Positions 1 through 9,259 are shown, counted from the first letter of the stretch. The stretch: DNA of 64,000 bases from Tunicatimonas pelagia (GCF_030506325.1 NZ_CP120683.1:5584501-5648500); one strand, 5' to 3'. The notes: generated by a model not told the origin, from the sequence alone. A program made the numbers and translations.

Positions 1-480
1 CAGATGACGGCCGCTACCAATATTGCAGTGGGCAGTATTGATGAGCGTAAAGATTTGAATAGAATAGATGTTGCCGCTGAGCGGGGAATGGCTAGCCAAG
101 TGATTGAAAAGCTACCGCAAGGCTACAATCAGATGATTGGTCGCCGTTTTGCTGAAGGAGTAAACTTATCGGGGGGCGAATGGCAGAAGATTGCTATCAG
201 CCGAGCCTACATGCGTGATGCTCAGGTGCTTATCTTAGATGAGCCTACTGCCGCTTTGGATGCCCGGGCGGAGTACGAAGTATTTAAGCGTTTTTCAGAC
301 TTAACAACCGGAAAGACCGCCGTTTTAATTTCCCACCGCTTTTCTACGGTTCGTATGGCCGACCGGATTCTAGTATTGGAGAAAGGCCGACTATCAGAGA
401 TTGGTACTCATGAAGAGCTACTTGCTCAACAAGGAAAGTACGCCGAACTTTTTAGTCTACAGGCGCAAGGATATTTGTAG
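1..480 (+). CDS. ABC exporter, C-terminal part of nucleotide-binding domain (5' end outside window)
   Basis: The reading frame is open from base 1, so this is the last ~159 codons of a longer gene. It shows the ABC signature LSGGEWQK, the Walker B stretch [12 protein letters not shown] with D-loop, and the H-loop [14 protein letters not shown] followed by LVLEKGRL. Spacing and wording match the ATPase half of fused permease-ATPase exporters (ABCB/MsbA-like), in which ATP hydrolysis at the inner membrane drives export. The Walker A motif and membrane domain lie upstream, so the substrate cannot be inferred. An internal ATG at base 4 exists but is only a methionine inside the domain, not a start. 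The stop lies 47 bases before the tRNA gene. Confidence 0.9.
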   Translation, partial: QMTAATNIAVGSIDERKDLNRIDVAAERGMASQVIEKLPQGYNQMIGRRFAEGVNLSGGEWQKIAISRAYMRDAQVLILDEPTAALDARAEYEVFKRFSDLTTGKTAVLISHRFSTVRMADRILVLEKGRLSEIGTHEELLAQQGKYAELFSLQAQGYL

Positions 481-484
481 ATCG

Positions 485-516
485 TTTGTTCCTTCCGTCG
501 GTTATATTTAGATTTG
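485..516 (+). promoter_or_regulatory. Bacteroidota housekeeping promoter of tRNA-Arg
   Basis: TTTG at 485-488 and TAGATTTG at 509-516 are separated by exactly 20 bases. This matches the Bacteroidota sigma-A consensus TTTG-N19/20-TAnnTTTG without mismatch. The tRNA 5' end begins 10 bases after the -7 box, so the predicted transcription start sits at or just before the tRNA. The promoter indicates that the interrupted tRNA gene is transcribed on its own. Confidence 0.85.
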
Positions 517-561
517 CACCATTAATGGTCCATTAGCTCAACTGGATAGAGCAACTGCCTT

Positions 562-1247
562 TAAGTTATAGGAGCCTTCTTAGGAAAACAGAAACCTAAG
601 AAGTGGATGGTACTGTATCGGTGGAACCTGTAAGGCGAATTAGGTCGCCGGGCAATGTTGCCCAGTGGCATATCGTCAATGGCAATACCGAGGAAACCTT
701 TGTACGACCCATGCGTTGGTTGATTTGATGAAAATACATCATACCAAATCGCTGGGGGACTTAGGAGTTTTGAAGGTTCAGTGTAACCTTTTTGAACAAG
801 GATATATTCCTTGCATCCCGCTGACAGAGCATGTACCTTATGACTTGGTGGCGTGCAACGAGAACGGATGTAAGAGAATACAGGTAAAGATCGGGCGCCG
901 AGCGCAAGGAGTTTGTCTTCTACTGGAACAATTTCGGTAAGATTTCAATCTTCATGGTCGGATAGGAACGGTACGCATATAGTAGATTGGAAAAAGGATA
1001 GTCTCGATCTAGTAGCTGTCTACTGCCCTGAGACCGATGTGTGTTATTACTTTGACCATACCCAGTTCGGAAAGACAATTACATTGAGGGTAGAAACTTC
1101 TAAAAATAATCAAGCCAGAGGTATTAATCGGGCAGATGATTATTTAAGGGTTCCGTAGAGGCCATACGTACCACACCTGAAACGGTGAAGATATGGTCCA
1201 GACCACAAACAGCGATTACGTTGGCTGCGAAAGCAGTAGTTGGTAAG
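562..1247 (+). ncRNA. Group I self-splicing intron in tRNA-Arg
   Basis: Pairings traced by hand: P1, exon CUU (559-561) with guide GAG (572-574), giving the expected U-G pair at the 5' splice site; P10, exon CUA (1248-1250) with UAG (569-571); P2, 576-584 with 595-603, nine perfect pairs; P3, 609-616 with 1166-1172; P4, CGGT 619-622 with ACCG 687-690; P7, 1160-1165 with 1193-1199 with one bulged U; P8, 1174-1177 with 1184-1187; P9, CTGC-GAAA-GCAG at 1225-1236. The S-like stretch AAGATATGGTCC covers 1188-1199. The last intron base is G (1247), as required. The endonuclease frame occupies the P6 region between P4 and P7. A three-pair P1 resembles the short P1 known from the Azoarcus tRNA-Ile intron. 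Confidence 0.9.
728..1158 (+). pseudogene. Intron-encoded PD-(D/E)XK homing endonuclease, I-Ssp6803I-like, frameshifted
   Basis: Two overlapping frames together encode a protein of about 143 residues, the size of I-Ssp6803I (about 150), the endonuclease of a cyanobacterial tRNA group I intron. The first frame (ATG 728 to about 890-910) has KSLGDLGVLKV, PYDLVAC and IQVKIG, giving the acidic residue, Asp and Q-x-K of the PD-(D/E)XK core. The second frame (about 890 to 1158) continues with GTISVRFQSSWSDRNGTH and ends in LDLVAVYCPETDVCYYF, typical of the C-terminal half. The switch between frames falls in 892-912. Asp replaces the usual first Glu. The stop codon (1156-1158) lies next to the P7 strand of the intron. 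Read as it stands, the enzyme is truncated; a sequencing error is the alternative. Confidence 0.8.
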
Positions 1248-1357
1248 CTAAGCAGTAGGTTTCAGGTTCGAGTCCTGAATGGATCACTTATTTTGGTCAT
1301 AATGATCGTAAGATCTCTTGGATATGGCCAGTACGTTAACTTTTTGTTGACGCCTTT

Positions 1358-2971
1358 TCAAGCAGGAGGTTCTAATCGGGAACTGCGGGCAGGCACGCGC
1401 ATCATATGCGTTTGTTTGAGTGAATAGTCCCGTTCGCTCAACGTATTCAGATACTTCCAGTGAATTTCGGCCGCTTGCGGAGTAAGTAGCAACTCTACGT
1501 AACCGTGGTCGCTCAAGTTAGCATGGCGAATGTGCGGATTGTATTTCGATGAGAGATAGGCCTGTCGGATTTGTGCTACCGTATCAGCCCCTACCCACTC
1601 ATTGATATTAGAAGCATTAACACTGTGAACCACAAACTCTACTCCTAATCGCTGACGCTCATCCGAGCGGTTGTAGGTGTTAGGGTGAAACGGATCATCG
1701 GGAATTTCCATTCCTAATGAACTGTGAAAATCGCCGGTACCCACAATAAGGTTTTCAATACCCTGCTCTTTTAAAAAATCAATCAGTTGGGCTCGCTCTA
1801 CTGGGTAGCCATCCCACATATCGGTGAATTTATCCGGGGTGTTAGGTAACTGAGAGGCATCCAAACCGCTGAAGATTACTTGGTTGCCGAGCACCTTCCA
1901 GGCTGCTTCGGTACTGGCAAACTGCTGCTGCAACCACTCACGTTGGGCTTGTCCTAACATAGTACGACTGCTATCCAGAAGTACTTCGGCTAAGTCAGTA
2001 TCGGCTTGTATGGTGCGTCCGGCCAATCGCCCATCCAGTACCATTAAGTGGGCGAGTGACCCAAAAGAAAAGCTTCGGTAGAGCGGATCGTTCGGTTTTC
2101 CCCGAACGGGTAGCCATTCGTAGTAGGCTTGCACTGCGGCTTGTCTTCGATCCTGATAATTGCCTTCGGTTGCGTCGTGGTTCTCTGCCCCTTCGGTGTA
2201 AGCATCATTACTAATTTCGTGGTCGTCCCAAATGGTAATCCAGGGATGACTGGCATGAGCCGCTTGCAATTCAGGATCAGCTCGATAAAGGGCATATCGG
2301 GCACGATAATCTTCTAACGTAACGATTTCATGTGTCGGAACATTAACTCTTCCGTACTGGGCGGTGTCGCCGTACACCCCTACGGCGTACTCGTAAATGT
2401 AGTCACCCAAATGCACCACCGCATCAAAAATAGGCTGTTGAGCCATGTGTCCGTAGGCATTGAAGTAGCCAAACTCATAATTGCTACAACTGGCAAAGGC
2501 CAACCGTAGACTATCTTGAGCCGCATCTGGTGCAGTTTTCGTCCTTCCAACGGGCGAGTTGGCACCTAGTGCCCGGAAGCGATAATAATAGATTTGGTCA
2601 GGGACTAAATCACTCACATCTACTTTAACCGTAAAGTCCTGGTTTTCGGAGGTAGTTAGCTCGTCGGTCTGTACCACCTGAGTAAATGTACTATCGGTGG
2701 CTACCTGCCAAGCTACATCAATTGGGGCTATTGTTTCAGGGGTTACTCTCGTCCAAATAATTACCCGATCGGTGAGTGGGTCGCCACTGGCTACTCCATG
2801 GTAGAATGGTTTTATGCTTTCGTCGTAAGCAATATTCTGAACTTGATAGGCAGGAGCAGCTTCCTCCTGAGATGGTTGTGAAGTTTGGCAAGCTACTAAA
2901 GCTATCAGCCCGCAGACTGGCGCGAAAAGATAGTTGATAGTGGTACGGTTAAAAGCACGGAGTGGCAGCAT
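1358..2971 (-). CDS. PhoD-like alkaline phosphatase/phosphodiesterase, lipoprotein
   Basis: 537 residues. The signal ends in LVAC with the lipobox Cys near residue 28, suggesting a membrane-anchored lipoprotein. A PhoD N-terminal beta-sandwich (HGVASGDPLTDRVIIWTRV, about 58-150) precedes the calcineurin-like metallophosphatase domain. Metal-site motifs are FASCSNYEFGYF, HLGDYIYEY, WDDHEISND and GTGDFHSS. The family releases phosphate from phosphomonoesters or diesters outside the cytoplasm. No Pho-box-type site is recognised upstream. The gene stands alone, facing the split tRNA gene with a 71-base gap, so no operon partner points to the substrate. Other members act on phospholipids or teichoic acid, so substrate is open. 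Confidence 0.9.
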   Translation of the reverse strand: MLPLRAFNRTTINYLFAPVCGLIALVACQTSQPSQEEAAPAYQVQNIAYDESIKPFYHGVASGDPLTDRVIIWTRVTPETIAPIDVAWQVATDSTFTQVVQTDELTTSENQDFTVKVDVSDLVPDQIYYYRFRALGANSPVGRTKTAPDAAQDSLRLAFASCSNYEFGYFNAYGHMAQQPIFDAVVHLGDYIYEYAVGVYGDTAQYGRVNVPTHEIVTLEDYRARYALYRADPELQAAHASHPWITIWDDHEISNDAYTEGAENHDATEGNYQDRRQAAVQAYYEWLPVRGKPNDPLYRSFSFGSLAHLMVLDGRLAGRTIQADTDLAEVLLDSSRTMLGQAQREWLQQQFASTEAAWKVLGNQVIFSGLDASQLPNTPDKFTDMWDGYPVERAQLIDFLKEQGIENLIVGTGDFHSSLGMEIPDDPFHPNTYNRSDERQRLGVEFVVHSVNASNINEWVGADTVAQIRQAYLSSKYNPHIRHANLSDHGYVELLLTPQAAEIHWKYLNTLSERDYSLKQTHMMRVPARSSRLEPPA

Positions 2972-3648
2972 CGGCAGTACGGTTTTTAACTAGGATAGGT
3001 TATACCCAATGATAATCTGATTAGCCTCATCGTCTCGAGTGAAGTTATTGAGGGCGTAGTTATTTTTCGAGGAAGAGAGTTCGGAATTTGCGGTTGAAGA
3101 TCATCCTGACCTACCTAATTGTTACCCGTAAATTTACTTTTGGCTACGGGCAGCTTAATGCCTAAATCTACTACCCATCCTCCTTCCGTAACAAACACCT
3201 CCCAGTGTGTAAGATAGAGTATTTGCAGCAAATTTTTGGTCGAGGTAGCGGCATTAATTACATCTAACGTAAACAAAGAGAGCTTACTTTGTTGGCTAAG
3301 AAACCAACTTGTTGATTATGAACAGCTTATGTTGAATTCGTGGAGCAGTGTTTTATTAACAAAAACGTAATACTGGGCTTGCTCTTTCCCTCAAGGAACT
3401 TCCGTAGCTTCACGCAGTGAAAAGATACTATGCCAAGCTCGTGACTATTTTTCTACCAAGAATTTTATTGTAATATCTTCTCAAAAGATTTTATATTCGC
3501 TAAGCACACTGGTATCTGTAGTATATAGTCCGCGTACTGCAAAAAAGTCAATCTACTATTAACAAATTTGAATTAAGCCTCTCCTTTGGGAAGCACCAAA
3601 TTAGGGTGGCCAATTGAATATTAAATAGTTGATTGATTATCTTTTACT
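2972..3648. other. 677-base intergenic region between phoD-like and araC-like genes
   Basis: No complete gene, RNA gene or consensus promoter is recognised. The only coding-like signal is a short open stretch on the minus strand at 3115-3315, listed separately. The segment nearest 3648 is A/T-rich and should hold the promoter of the AraC gene, but no clear TTTG...TAnnTTTG pair was found. Confidence 0.5.
3115..3315 (-). pseudogene. Possible gene remnant, no start codon
   Basis: On the minus strand 66 codons are open up to a TAG at 3115-3117, with no ATG, GTG or TTG near the upstream end, where a TAA lies at 3316-3318. The predicted peptide contains LSLFTLDVINAATSTKNLLQ and THWEVFVTEGGWVVDLGIKL, whose composition looks protein-like rather than random. 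It may be the C-terminal end of a decayed gene. I do not recognise a family, and a chance open frame is possible. Confidence 0.25.
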
Positions 3649-4527
3649 ATGAAACCCCACTTTCATAAAGTACCTATTCAGCCTCGCAACTCTTATAGCG
3701 TTAGGCACGATATTCTGCCTACCTTCGGAACAATCTGGCATTATCATCCGGAGGTCGAGCTACACTACACCATTCGAGGCGAAGGTGTACGATTTATTGG
3801 CGATACTATTCGTAATTTTTCGGCGGGCGAAATGCTATTGTTGGGTGAGAATCTACCTCACACTTGGCGATGCAGAGAAGAGTACTTCCAAGGGAATAAG
3901 AACCTGAAAGTAGAGGCTGTCGTGCTACATTTTTTACCCGGATGTTTAGGACGTGACCTGCTACGTTTACCTGAAGCCTACTTGATTCCTAAGCTTTTGG
4001 AAAAGGCCAAAAGAGGTCTGATCATTAAGGGAGAAGCTAAGAGAAAAATTGCGAATCTGATGTGCGCTGCTACCGAAGCTACGAACCTTGATCGGCTTAT
4101 TATACTACTGTCTATACTTAAAATACTGGCTGAAACCAATGAATCTGAAACTATTGCTTCGCCTGATATTTCTTTTCAAAAAAACGAGTCAGAAATGGCT
4201 CGTCTCGATAAAATATACTCCTACACATTAGCTAACTACAAAAAAGAAATCAGCTTAGAAGAAATAGCAGCGATGGCTAACCTCAGTATTACTTCATTTT
4301 GCCGATACTTTAAGCTAACAACCCAAAAAACGTATTTTGATTTTCTGACTGAAATACGGATCAGCCACGCTTGCCGAGCATTAGTTGAAGACAAATTGGC
4401 TACTGAAGTTATCTGTTTTGAGTGTGGCTTCAACAATGTGTCTAACTTTTACCGACACTTCAAGAAGGTGACTAAGGTTACTCCAATGGAGTACAAAAAG
4501 AAATATCTAAGCCGAAAGTTGGTGTAA
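3649..4527 (+). CDS. AraC-family transcriptional regulator (cupin + HTH)
   Basis: 292 residues. The N-terminal half is a cupin sensor domain (WHYHPEVELHYTIRGEGVRFIGD, then LLGENLPHTWR). Residues about 190-290 hold the two helix-turn-helix motifs of AraC, with ISLEEIAAMANLSITSFCRYF and EVICFECGFNNVSNFYRHFK. It lies directly upstream of, and in line with, the DapA-like/SusC/SusD genes and probably controls that uptake locus in response to a sugar ligand. It is a paralogue of the AraC gene at 16074: both share the FIGDT and LPH-WR segments. Ligand unknown. Confidence 0.88.
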   Translation: MKPHFHKVPIQPRNSYSVRHDILPTFGTIWHYHPEVELHYTIRGEGVRFIGDTIRNFSAGEMLLLGENLPHTWRCREEYFQGNKNLKVEAVVLHFLPGCLGRDLLRLPEAYLIPKLLEKAKRGLIIKGEAKRKIANLMCAATEATNLDRLIILLSILKILAETNESETIASPDISFQKNESEMARLDKIYSYTLANYKKEISLEEIAAMANLSITSFCRYFKLTTQKTYFDFLTEIRISHACRALVEDKLATEVICFECGFNNVSNFYRHFKKVTKVTPMEYKKKYLSRKLV

Positions 4528-4787
4528 TTTAGGTTCAATTATTAAGTGCTGGGGCAGGGGGCTTGGGGTGTATTCCTAATCTTCGTTTTTCGTTATTGTT
4601 ATTCCTATCTCAAATTTCAGTCTTTGGGATCCATTTTCCTCTCGATTTCGCCCAGCCCCCGCTTCACGCTCCCTGTCCCTCGCTAACCACATGCTAAAAT
4701 GCTATAACGATTAGCCAAGAAGCTACATAAAATGGCGATAATACCATTGTACATTTAGGTAACAGTTCAACCTACTACTACCCTCCG

Positions 4788-5717
4788 ATGAACTACTTTA
4801 GGAAAGGTTTTATTCCGGTTATGCTCACTCCGTTCTCAGAAAACAGAGAAGTCGATTATGACGGACTAACTCGGTTAACTGAATTTTATCTGGCGTCGGG
4901 AGCAACGGGTCTGTTTGCCAATTGCTTGTCGAGCGAGATGTTTGAACTTACTCCTCAAGAAAGAATTAAAATTACCCAACATGTTGTGAAAGTAGTAAGC
5001 AATAGGGTGCCAGTAGTGTCAACCGGAACTTTTGGGAGTACAGTTCAGGAGCAAGCTGATTTCATACACCAAATTTATCAAACCGGAGTGCAGGCGGTAA
5101 TTATGATTACCGGATTGCTGGCCAATGAAGATGAATCCAATGAAGTTTTTAATGAGCGAGTTTTTGATATGCTTCATCGTACTGATAAGATTCCATTAGG
5201 CTTTTATGAGTGCCCGATTCCCTATAAAAGAATGCTCTCTCCCCAACAGCTTAAACTGTTTATTCCTACCGGGCGAATCACGTATCATAAAGACACTTGT
5301 CTGAACATTGAACAAGTTAGAGCCAAAGTAGCTGCTGGAAAAGGATACGCTTTTGGCCTGTACGATGCCTACCTAGTTCATGCGGTAGAATCACTGAAAG
5401 CGGGATCAGCCGGACTGTCCTGTATCCAAGGTAACTTCTTCCCGGAACTTATTGTCTGGCTATGTCAGAATTGTGGTAACTCTCAATTGGAAAAAGAAGT
5501 ACAAAAAGTGCAGAATTTTCTGACTGAGAATATGGGAATTATGCACACAGTTTATCCATTAACTGCCAAATACTTTCTCCAAAAACTCGATATCAACATC
5601 TCAACCTTTACTCGCCGGGAAACCGGCCTATTCTCGGTTAATATCAAAAATGATATTGATCGTCTATACGACGACTACGTGCGTCTGCAAGAAGAACTTA
5701 CCCTGACTGTTACTTGA
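4788..5717 (+). CDS. Dihydrodipicolinate synthase/N-acetylneuraminate lyase family aldolase
   Basis: 309 residues, typical of the DapA/NanA TIM-barrel family of pyruvate-type class I aldolases. The Schiff-base lysine is K168 (YHKDT) and the catalytic tyrosine is Y140 (GFYECP); their 28-residue spacing equals that in DapA. The usual TGE at the carboxylate-binding loop is replaced by LSSEMFEL, so it is unlikely to be the housekeeping lysine-pathway enzyme. A sugar-acid or sialic-acid lyase role fits the setting: AraC regulator upstream, SusC 48 bases downstream. A sequence TACATTTA at 4750-4757 resembles a -7 box with one mismatch, but no -33 box accompanies it. Substrate is inferred only from context. 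Confidence 0.85.
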   Translation: MNYFRKGFIPVMLTPFSENREVDYDGLTRLTEFYLASGATGLFANCLSSEMFELTPQERIKITQHVVKVVSNRVPVVSTGTFGSTVQEQADFIHQIYQTGVQAVIMITGLLANEDESNEVFNERVFDMLHRTDKIPLGFYECPIPYKRMLSPQQLKLFIPTGRITYHKDTCLNIEQVRAKVAAGKGYAFGLYDAYLVHAVESLKAGSAGLSCIQGNFFPELIVWLCQNCGNSQLEKEVQKVQNFLTENMGIMHTVYPLTAKYFLQKLDINISTFTRRETGLFSVNIKNDIDRLYDDYVRLQEELTLTVT

Positions 5718-5765
5718 CTACTCAATTTCTATAACACAATATGTTTCCACTCAATCTTCACAACT

Positions 5766-8700
5766 ATGACATTACAACTTTACAATCCAAGGCTGAACAA
5801 GCTGTTCGGCTTTCTCATGATTGCCCTACTCCTGCAAACTGAGGTATGGGCTAACCATCCGGAATCAACTAATTTAGAAATTAACAGCAACCCAGCCGTT
5901 GCAACCATTACCGGGCAGATTACTTCGGCTGACGACGGGCAAGCCCTTCCCGGAGTGAACGTCATTGAGAAGAACACTCAAAACGGTACGATTACCGATA
6001 TTGACGGTCGCTACGCTATTCAGACCACTAGTGAAAATCCGGTATTAGTCGTTTCTTTTGTGGGTTACCAAACCCAAGAGATTCCGGTTAGTGGCCGAAG
6101 TGCCGTGGATATTTCTTTGGCGGTAAGCTCCGAATCCCTCGAGGAAGTAATTGTAACCGCACTAGGGATTAAGCGAGAGGAACGGTCGCTAGGCTACTCG
6201 GTAGCGGAGGTAGAAGGTCAGGAGCTGAGTCGGGTGGCTCAGGAAAATGTACTGAATGGATTAGCAGGCAAAGTGCCCGGCGTTACCATCAGCTCCACCG
6301 GAGCGGCCGGTTCTTCGGTAAGCATGGTTATCCGCGGGGCGACTTCTCTCAATGGCGACAATCAGCCGTTATTTGTGATTGATGGGGTGCCGGTAGCCAA
6401 TACCTTAAACAATGTGAGCGAAGTAGGGCGAGATAACCGCGTGGACTACGGTAACGCGATATCCGACCTGAACCCGGCCAATATTGAAAGCATATCAATT
6501 CTGAAAGGCCCCAGTGCTGCTGCCCTCTACGGATCGCGGGCGGGCAATGGAGTAGTGTTAATCACCACCAAATCAGGTAGCGGAGTAGATCGGATGACCG
6601 TATCGGTTTCTTCCAATACGGTCTTTGATCGGCCTACCCAATTTCTGGATATGAAGCAAAACTTTGCGATGGGCGGGCGGAGCTATACTCCGGATAACAA
6701 CCCTTACGCTTTATTTGATCTGCCACTCGTCATTTACAATCAGGACTTAGTTGATGCGGTTCCTATACTTGGGTCGCTAGTGATTCCGGCGGGCAATGGC
6801 CCGGAACTCGATCGAGGTTACCAAGCTATCCAGTGGAATAGTCCGCTGGATGAAAACGGTATTCCTCAGGCATTACCGTTAGAATCTCACCCGGATAATG
6901 TGCGAAATTTTTTGCAAACCGGCATTGCCTCTAATAATGACATTGCTATTGCTAACAGTAATGAGTGGATGAACTACCGACTAACCTATTCCAACATGAG
7001 CAGCCGAGGGCTTATTCCTAACACCGATTTGTTCCGAAACTCCATCGGTCTCAATTCTTCGGTAAAAGTCCACCAAAACGTAGAGGTTAGTAGCAGTTTG
7101 AACTTTAATAGAAGCAACTCTAACAATCGCCCCGCCGGTAACCGAGGGGCTAATCCGTTGCAGTGGGCTTACGCCGTAACTCCCGATGTCGATATCTGCG
7201 ACTTAGCAGACTACTGGGAACCGGGCCGAGAAGGCGTTCAGCAACGATCACATCTACCGGGTGAAGCTAACAACCCCTACTTTTTGGCGAATGAGATAGA
7301 GAATAGTTTTGTGCGAGACCGATTCTTCGGTAACGTGCGCGCCAACTGGCAAATCACTCCTTCATTCAGCATCATGGGACGGGTTTCTATGGATCAGTAT
7401 TCTGAAGAGCGAGAAACAAAAATGGCTCCGAGCTACACCTTAGAACCTAACGGTGCTTACGGTATTATTAATCTAACCCGCCGCGAGAATAACAGTGATA
7501 TACTGGCTACTTACTCCAAAGTGTTAGATCAGCTTAGTGTTTCGGTGTCGGCAGGGGGTAATATCCTTAATCAAAGTGGCAGGAATGTAAGAAACGCTAC
7601 CCGAAGAAGGGGTGGGGGACTGATTATTCCGGGTCTGTATACGCTGGATAACATCGCCCCGGAAAATCTGGACTACGGTAGCTCTATCTACGAGAAGTCT
7701 ATTTATAGCGTCTACGGCTTGGCGACTTTCGGTTTTAAAGATATGATCTATCTCGACGTAACGGCTCGCAACGATTGGTCCAGTACTTTGCCCGAAGGTG
7801 AGAATTCTTACTTCTACCCTTCGGCCTCCCTCAGTATGCTGTTGAATGAGATGATAACCGTACCCAACGTTGATCTACTCAAGCTAAGAGCCGGTTGGGC
7901 TCAGGTAGGTAATGACACCGATCCTTACCGCCTGTTACCGGTGCTCAATAATGTAGGTAACTGGGGCGATGCCATTCGCTTATCCACTCCCGGTGAACTA
8001 CTGAACCAAGACCTTAAGCCGGAGATTGCTACTTCTTTTGAAGTAGGTATGGATGTCGGCTTGTTCAACAATCGTTTACGATTTGAAGGAACCTACTATA
8101 CCATAGAAAACGAAAACCAGATACTGGGGCTTACGCTGCCTCCTTCTTCGGGGGCCAACTCGAAGATTATCAACGCCGGATTGGTCGCCAGTCGAGGTTG
8201 GGAATTAATGCTGGGAGGTACTCCGGTACGTAGCGGTAACTGGACCTGGGACGTCAGTGCCAACTTTACGAGAATCCGAACCACCATTGAAGAGCTGTCT
8301 GATGGCATCGATATATTCACGCTGTGGACTGATGCTAAGGGCGGTGCCTGGACCTACGTGGGCGATGAAATCGGCGATATTTATGATCGAGAGCTAGTGG
8401 TGGTAGAAGACGAAAACTCACCCTATTTTGGGTACCCTATTCTCGATAACCAAGGAAGCTGGCAGTCCATTAACGCGGCTGAGACCAAAAACAAAATCGG
8501 TAATTTTAATCCTGACTTCATTTTGGGAGCGCAGACCAATATCTCCTACAAAGGATTTAACCTGAACATGACTTTTGACTGGCGAAAAGGTGGTGAATTT
8601 ATCTCGCAAACCTATCGCTACATGGAGTCCGATATGCGCTCGCAGCGTTGGTTAGATCAGCTAATCAATCCCGGCGATTTGGAAGGGGATGCTTTACGCG

Positions 8701-9224
8701 ACTGGCTGGTAGCTAACCAAGATCAGTACATTACCGATGGGATCAACATTGTGGGCGGCCCTACCGAAGAACTGGGTGGCCACCCCATTCCGTTTGAAGA
8801 CGGGGTTACGTTGGGCGACGGAGTTTTCAACCCCGGCGTGTACGTTGGGGAAGATGGCGAATACGTGGAAAATTTAGGCGGCGATGGTACCAGATACATT
8901 CCGTTTGCGGCTAATTATGCCTGGGATTTCGCCAAAACTGCCCTGTTTGATGCCGACTATCTCAAGCTAAGAGAAATAGTCTTCAGCTATCAGCTACCCC
9001 AATCTTTTGTCAATTCTATTGGGCTACAGGACATTAATGTGGGGGTGTTTAGCAGAAATATCATCCTGTGGACAAAGGCAAAAATTGGGGTGGATCCCGA
9101 ACGCGCATTTCAGCCGGAAGCAGGCGCGCAGGGTAACGGCGTGCAACTCAAGCAAGGGATAGAGCGCTACAACGTAACGCCCTTCGTCGTTCCCATCGGC
9201 TTCAAACTAGGATTGACCTTTTAA
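5766..9224 (+). CDS. SusC/RagA-type TonB-dependent outer membrane receptor
   Basis: 1152 residues. A signal peptide ends near VWANHP (about residue 30). Residues about 45-120 are the carboxypeptidase-regulatory-like domain (ITGQITSADDGQALPGVNV, VVSFVGYQTQEIPV). The plug follows, with LEEVIVTALGIKREERSLGY and SILKGPSAAALYGSRAGNGV. The remainder is the 22-strand barrel, ending in F as usual for outer membrane proteins. It imports an oligosaccharide or other solute across the outer membrane with its SusD partner, powered by TonB. It is co-oriented with the DapA-like gene and SusD. The substrate cannot be read from the sequence, and no glycoside hydrolase lies in this cluster. Confidence 0.95.
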   Translation: MTLQLYNPRLNKLFGFLMIALLLQTEVWANHPESTNLEINSNPAVATITGQITSADDGQALPGVNVIEKNTQNGTITDIDGRYAIQTTSENPVLVVSFVGYQTQEIPVSGRSAVDISLAVSSESLEEVIVTALGIKREERSLGYSVAEVEGQELSRVAQENVLNGLAGKVPGVTISSTGAAGSSVSMVIRGATSLNGDNQPLFVIDGVPVANTLNNVSEVGRDNRVDYGNAISDLNPANIESISILKGPSAAALYGSRAGNGVVLITTKSGSGVDRMTVSVSSNTVFDRPTQFLDMKQNFAMGGRSYTPDNNPYALFDLPLVIYNQDLVDAVPILGSLVIPAGNGPELDRGYQAIQWNSPLDENGIPQALPLESHPDNVRNFLQTGIASNNDIAIANSNEWMNYRLTYSNMSSRGLIPNTDLFRNSIGLNSSVKVHQNVEVSSSLNFNRSNSNNRPAGNRGANPLQWAYAVTPDVDICDLADYWEPGREGVQQRSHLPGEANNPYFLANEIENSFVRDRFFGNVRANWQITPSFSIMGRVSMDQYSEERETKMAPSYTLEPNGAYGIINLTRRENNSDILATYSKVLDQLSVSVSAGGNILNQSGRNVRNATRRRGGGLIIPGLYTLDNIAPENLDYGSSIYEKSIYSVYGLATFGFKDMIYLDVTARNDWSSTLPEGENSYFYPSASLSMLLNEMITVPNVDLLKLRAGWAQVGNDTDPYRLLPVLNNVGNWGDAIRLSTPGELLNQDLKPEIATSFEVGMDVGLFNNRLRFEGTYYTIENENQILGLTLPPSSGANSKIINAGLVASRGWELMLGGTPVRSGNWTWDVSANFTRIRTTIEELSDGIDIFTLWTDAKGGAWTYVGDEIGDIYDRELVVVEDENSPYFGYPILDNQGSWQSINAAETKNKIGNFNPDFILGAQTNISYKGFNLNMTFDWRKGGEFISQTYRYMESDMRSQRWLDQLINPGDLEGDALRDWLVANQDQYITDGINIVGGPTEELGGHPIPFEDGVTLGDGVFNPGVYVGEDGEYVENLGGDGTRYIPFAANYAWDFAKTALFDADYLKLREIVFSYQLPQSFVNSIGLQDINVGVFSRNIILWTKAKIGVDPERAFQPEAGAQGNGVQLKQGIERYNVTPFVVPIGFKLGLTF

Positions 9225-9259
9225 AATATGAACATCATGAAAATAGCAATAAACAAATT

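Larger units (their letters stand above)
527..1286 (+). tRNA. tRNA-Arg(UCU), interrupted by a group I intron
   Basis: Exon 1 is 527-561 and exon 2 is 1248-1286. Joined, they give a complete cloverleaf: acceptor 527-533 pairs with 1279-1285 (one G-U), D stem GCTC/GAGC (536-539/549-552), anticodon stem ACTGC/GCAGT (554-558/1252-1256), T stem TCAGG/CCTGA (1262-1266/1274-1278), and discriminator A at 1286. CCA is not encoded. The spliced anticodon loop reads CTTCTAA, so the anticodon is UCU for arginine AGA/AGG codons. The intron lies between anticodon positions 34 and 35. Whether other tRNAs for these codons exist elsewhere in the genome cannot be seen. If not, splicing is essential. Confidence 0.9.

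Noticed and set aside
527-565. A tRNA pseudogene fragment
   Set aside because: The matching 3' half at 1248-1286 completes every stem, so it is a split gene.
665-940. Independent 91-residue protein from a GTG start
   Set aside because: The first 21 codons read through the P4 3' strand of the intron; homology begins at ATG 728 and continues in another frame after about 892.
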